DNA from: Canibacter sp052085365
GTDB lineage: Bacteria > Actinomycetota > Actinomycetes > Actinomycetales > Microbacteriaceae
Reading direction: 5' to 3'
DNA length: 64,000 nt
Assembly (NCBI GenBank): GCA_052085365.1
Contig: JBQDFP010000004.1
Coordinates: 60,019-124,018, forward strand
Positions within the stretch are counted from its first letter, which is position 1. Every line of letters begins with the position of its first letter. A program made the translations under genes and the position numbers. Shown here in pieces: positions 62,305-64,000 of the stretch. The notes under the pieces are model-generated. The model made no database searches and was not told the origin of the DNA. It worked only from the letters and a program-made list of their open reading frames with translations.

Positions 62305-62334
62305 TGAAGCGCCCCGGGTTTCGTGGAGGCTCGG

Positions 62335-63309
62335 TTATCTGGAACCGGCTCCGATGGGAACCTGTTCTCCCACGTAGCTGACGAGCTTGTGGGATGCCCA
62401 GTGGGCGACCTCGAACTCGGCGGGTGGGATGTGTCCGATCTCGCCGTGCAGGCGCCGGTGGTTGTACCAGTCGACGTATTCGGCGACTGCGATCTCGACG
62501 TCGCGGATCGACGCCCACCCGCCCTTGGGGCGCATCATCGGGTTGCGGATACACTCGGCCTTGAACAACGAGTTCAGCGCCTCGGCCATCGCGTTGTCGT
62601 AGCTGTCGCCGACCGTTCCGACGGACGCGACGGCGTCGGCTTCGGCGAGGCGCTCGGTGTAGCGAATGGCTCGATACTGCACTCCGGCATCGCTGTGATG
62701 GATCAGCCCGGTGATGTCCTGCCCTGCTCTGCGGCGCTCCCAGAGGCCCATGTCGAGCGCGTCGAGGGCGAGATCGGTGCGCAGCGACGTGGACACCTGC
62801 CAGCCGACGATACGGCGAGAGAACACGTCGAGGACGAACGCGGGGTAGGTCCACCCGGCGTGGGTACGGATGTAGGTCAGGTCCGCAACCCAGAGCTGGT
62901 TCGGTGCCGTCGCGGTGAACGCGCGCTTCACGAGGTCGGCGGGCCGGTCGGTCTCCGCGCCGTCCCCGAAGGTGGTATTGCGGGTCTTGTCGCGCCGGAT
63001 GCCCTGGATGCCCGCGGCGCGCATCAGCCGCTCGACGGTGCAGCGGGCGACCTCGACGCCCTCCCGGTTCAGGGCAGCGTGGATCTTCCGGGCGCCGTAG
63101 ACACCGAGGTTCGCCTTGTGGACCACCCGGATGTCCTCGATCAGCTCCGCGTCCCTGACAGCCCGGGCAGACGGCGGCCGGCTCTTTGCGGCGTAGTAGG
63201 TGCTCGGGGCGATCTGGATGTCCGCGTCACGCAGGACCTGGCAGATCGGCTCGACCCCGAACCGGTCGCGGTGCTCGTCGATGTACTCGACGAGCACCGC
63301 TGTCGACAC
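62335..63309 (-). CDS. IS3-family transposase OrfB (DDE integrase)
   Basis: A 324-residue DDE transposase: HTH_21-like DIRVVHKANLGVYGARKIHA, then WVADLTYIRTHAGW (Asp), LIHHSDAGVQYRAIRYTERL (Asp) and NAMAEALNSLFKAECIRNP (Glu). GTG start six bases after the OrfA stop. It appears intact. Confidence 0.92.
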   Translation of the reverse strand: MSTAVLVEYIDEHRDRFGVEPICQVLRDADIQIAPSTYYAAKSRPPSARAVRDAELIEDIRVVHKANLGVYGARKIHAALNREGVEVARCTVERLMRAAGIQGIRRDKTRNTTFGDGAETDRPADLVKRAFTATAPNQLWVADLTYIRTHAGWTYPAFVLDVFSRRIVGWQVSTSLRTDLALDALDMGLWERRRAGQDITGLIHHSDAGVQYRAIRYTERLAEADAVASVGTVGDSYDNAMAEALNSLFKAECIRNPMMRPKGGWASIRDVEIAVAEYVDWYNHRRLHGEIGHIPPAEFEVAHWASHKLVSYVGEQVPIGAGSR

Positions 63310-63314
63310 CTCGG

Positions 63315-63635
63315 CTACTTCAGCTTGCGGTCGAGCTCCGCCGCGGCGAAAAACGCCGACGCGGTCTTCAAGAGCTCGTTCGCCCGCCGCAGCTCGCGCA
63401 CCTCGGCCTCGAGATCCTTGATCCGCTGCGCCTCCGCGGTCGTCACCCCAGGCGCGTGGCCGGCGTCGATCTCGGCCTGCTTCACCCAGCCGCGCAGCGT
63501 CTCCGGGTTGATCCCGAGCTGCTCACCGATGCGCTGAAGCGCACCAGCCTTCCGCGCCGGGTCCTGTCGTGCCTCGACCGCGAGCCGCGTCGCGCGCTCA
63601 CGCAACTCGTCCGGGTACTTCTTCGGTGCTGCCAT
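63315..63635 (-). CDS. IS3-family transposase OrfA
   Basis: A 106-residue DNA-binding subunit: KKYPDELRERATRLAVEARQ, HTH LGINPETLRGWVKQAEIDAG, and a coiled coil (IKDLEAEVRELRRANELLKT). The start at MAAPKKYP follows the usual OrfA pattern; the longer frame runs toward the terminal repeat. The OrfAB fusion may form by frameshifting in the GTTTTTC run near 63350. Confidence 0.92.
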   Translation of the reverse strand: MAAPKKYPDELRERATRLAVEARQDPARKAGALQRIGEQLGINPETLRGWVKQAEIDAGHAPGVTTAEAQRIKDLEAEVRELRRANELLKTASAFFAAAELDRKLK

Positions 63636-63686
63636 AACTCTCATCCTCCGTGAATTGAGAGCCTCCACCGAACCCGGGGCGCTTCA

Positions 63687-63689
63687 TAC
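63687..63689. repeat. target-site duplication TAC (right)
   Basis: Partner of 62302-62304. Confidence 0.75.
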
Positions 63690-64000
63690 CCTGCAGGGAA
63701 AGCTTGATATTTCAATCCCGCTGGGATAGTCAGAATACTTCCCGATTCCAGGGATACCTCATCGGCCGAGGAACTAACCCGCGCCCAACCAGCAATCATG
63801 AACACTACCTTCACACGCTTTGCCGTTAGGTACCCCGAAGGGGTATATGCTGTCTGATCTCGAGCAAACAATGGGCACCCGATAGTAGCCGACGGGCTTG
63901 TCCCAGAAGCACACAAAGTTCTTCGCACACGTCGAGAGCCCGACCGGGTCTGCTGCAGGAGTTGGTGACAGATTGTGTGTCAGGCCGCGAGTGCGACTGA

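Larger units (their letters stand above)
62305..63686 (-). mobile_element. intact IS3-family insertion sequence inside an AraC gene
   Basis: A 1382-bp element with 28-base terminal inverted repeats (TGAAGCGCCCCGGGTT at 62305 and its complement ending at 63686, two mismatches), two transposase ORFs, and a 3-bp TAC duplication. It differs from the IS3-family element at 16821-18097 in both ends and proteins. Confidence 0.93.
61725..63928 (-). pseudogene. AraC-family regulator interrupted by an IS3-family element
   Basis: The N-terminal piece (63928 down to 63687) has a cupin-like sensor (GSILTIPAGLKYQAFPAGY). The C-terminal piece (62301 down to 61725) has two HTHs (RIDELARKVALSTSQLVRLF, then IATAVGWNDPSVASRAF). 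Removing the 1382-bp element and one TAC copy joins them in frame as AFPAGYARTVTLYIHPHYLT, giving an uninterrupted 272-residue protein. The insertion is therefore recent and the gene was intact before it. It resembles the AraC gene at 47286-48143. Confidence 0.9.

Noticed and set aside
63830..63846. GTACCC-N5-GGGTAT palindrome resembling the CsoR sites of the copper operon
   Set aside because: It lies inside the AraC coding region (encoding TPSGYLT), with no copper gene nearby; taken as coincidence.
1..64000. CRISPR array, prophage, rRNA or tRNA operon
   Set aside because: No regularly spaced repeats, phage structural genes or recognisable stable RNA genes were seen on reading.

Overview
The window reads as an actinobacterial chromosome, most likely Micrococcales (a Microbacteriaceae- or Brevibacterium-like organism). 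This is inferred from gene families (Rpf/LysM muralytic protein, PucR regulators, LAXTG-type wall anchors, GTP-dependent PEPCK, class Ib ribonucleotide reductase, KtrAB, MobF relaxase remnant) and from frequent GTG/TTG starts and ATGA overlaps. I cannot fix the genus without a search. No rRNA, tRNA, CRISPR array or prophage was seen.

Layout. 0-11 kb is a stable-looking core: a small membrane protein, glycerate kinase, a secreted Rpf/LysM protein, a PucR regulator facing a leftward block of nicotinamidase, agmatinase-like ureohydrolase, YtcJ-like amidohydrolase and MHS transporter, then a MATE exporter and a broken LAXTG surface protein. 11-16 kb is a leftward copper operon, copZ - 48-residue membrane protein - copA - copB, with two CsoR-like palindromes in front. 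16-24 kb is a scrambled zone: an IS3-family element sits between two truncated genes, an IS256/IS1249-type element has a perfect 8-bp target duplication, and there are several gene fragments. 24-28 kb holds K+ uptake (ktrA, ktrB) and Na+/H+ exchange (nhaA). 28-36 kb carries a glycosyltransferase remnant, a nitroreductase, a 955-residue Gly-rich/Ig-repeat adhesin with LAQTG anchor, and a divergent LuxR regulator broken by one frameshift.

36-45 kb is a metal/metalloid resistance region, all leftward: a chrA - P-type ATPase (pseudogene) - VIT-family transporter operon, a decayed MobF relaxase, and an arsenic operon trxB - trxA - acr3 - arsR/arsC fusion - arsC with four-base overlaps. 45-64 kb looks like cargo of an integrative or plasmid-derived element: small unknown genes with a repeated upstream element, an AraC regulator, and what I consider the most interesting block, 48-60 kb. 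It combines a class Ib ribonucleotide reductase (nrdI-nrdE-nrdF plus a flavin reductase), a PPOX-like flavoprotein coupled to a divergent PEPCK, a complete TroA/MntA-type Mn/Zn ABC importer and two DtxR-fold regulators. One regulator keeps the metal-ligand set and one has lost it. A near-identical 14-base motif lies in front of three of these units. A DNA methyltransferase and a second AraC gene, split by a fresh IS3-family insertion, close the window.

How it fits together. The left part handles carbon/nitrogen scavenging and envelope biology. The middle handles copper, chromate, arsenic and monovalent ions. The right part looks like an acquired manganese-economy cassette, coupling metal import to two enzymes of families that commonly use Mn. 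Pseudogenes, IS elements and a relaxase fossil show repeated acquisition and decay.
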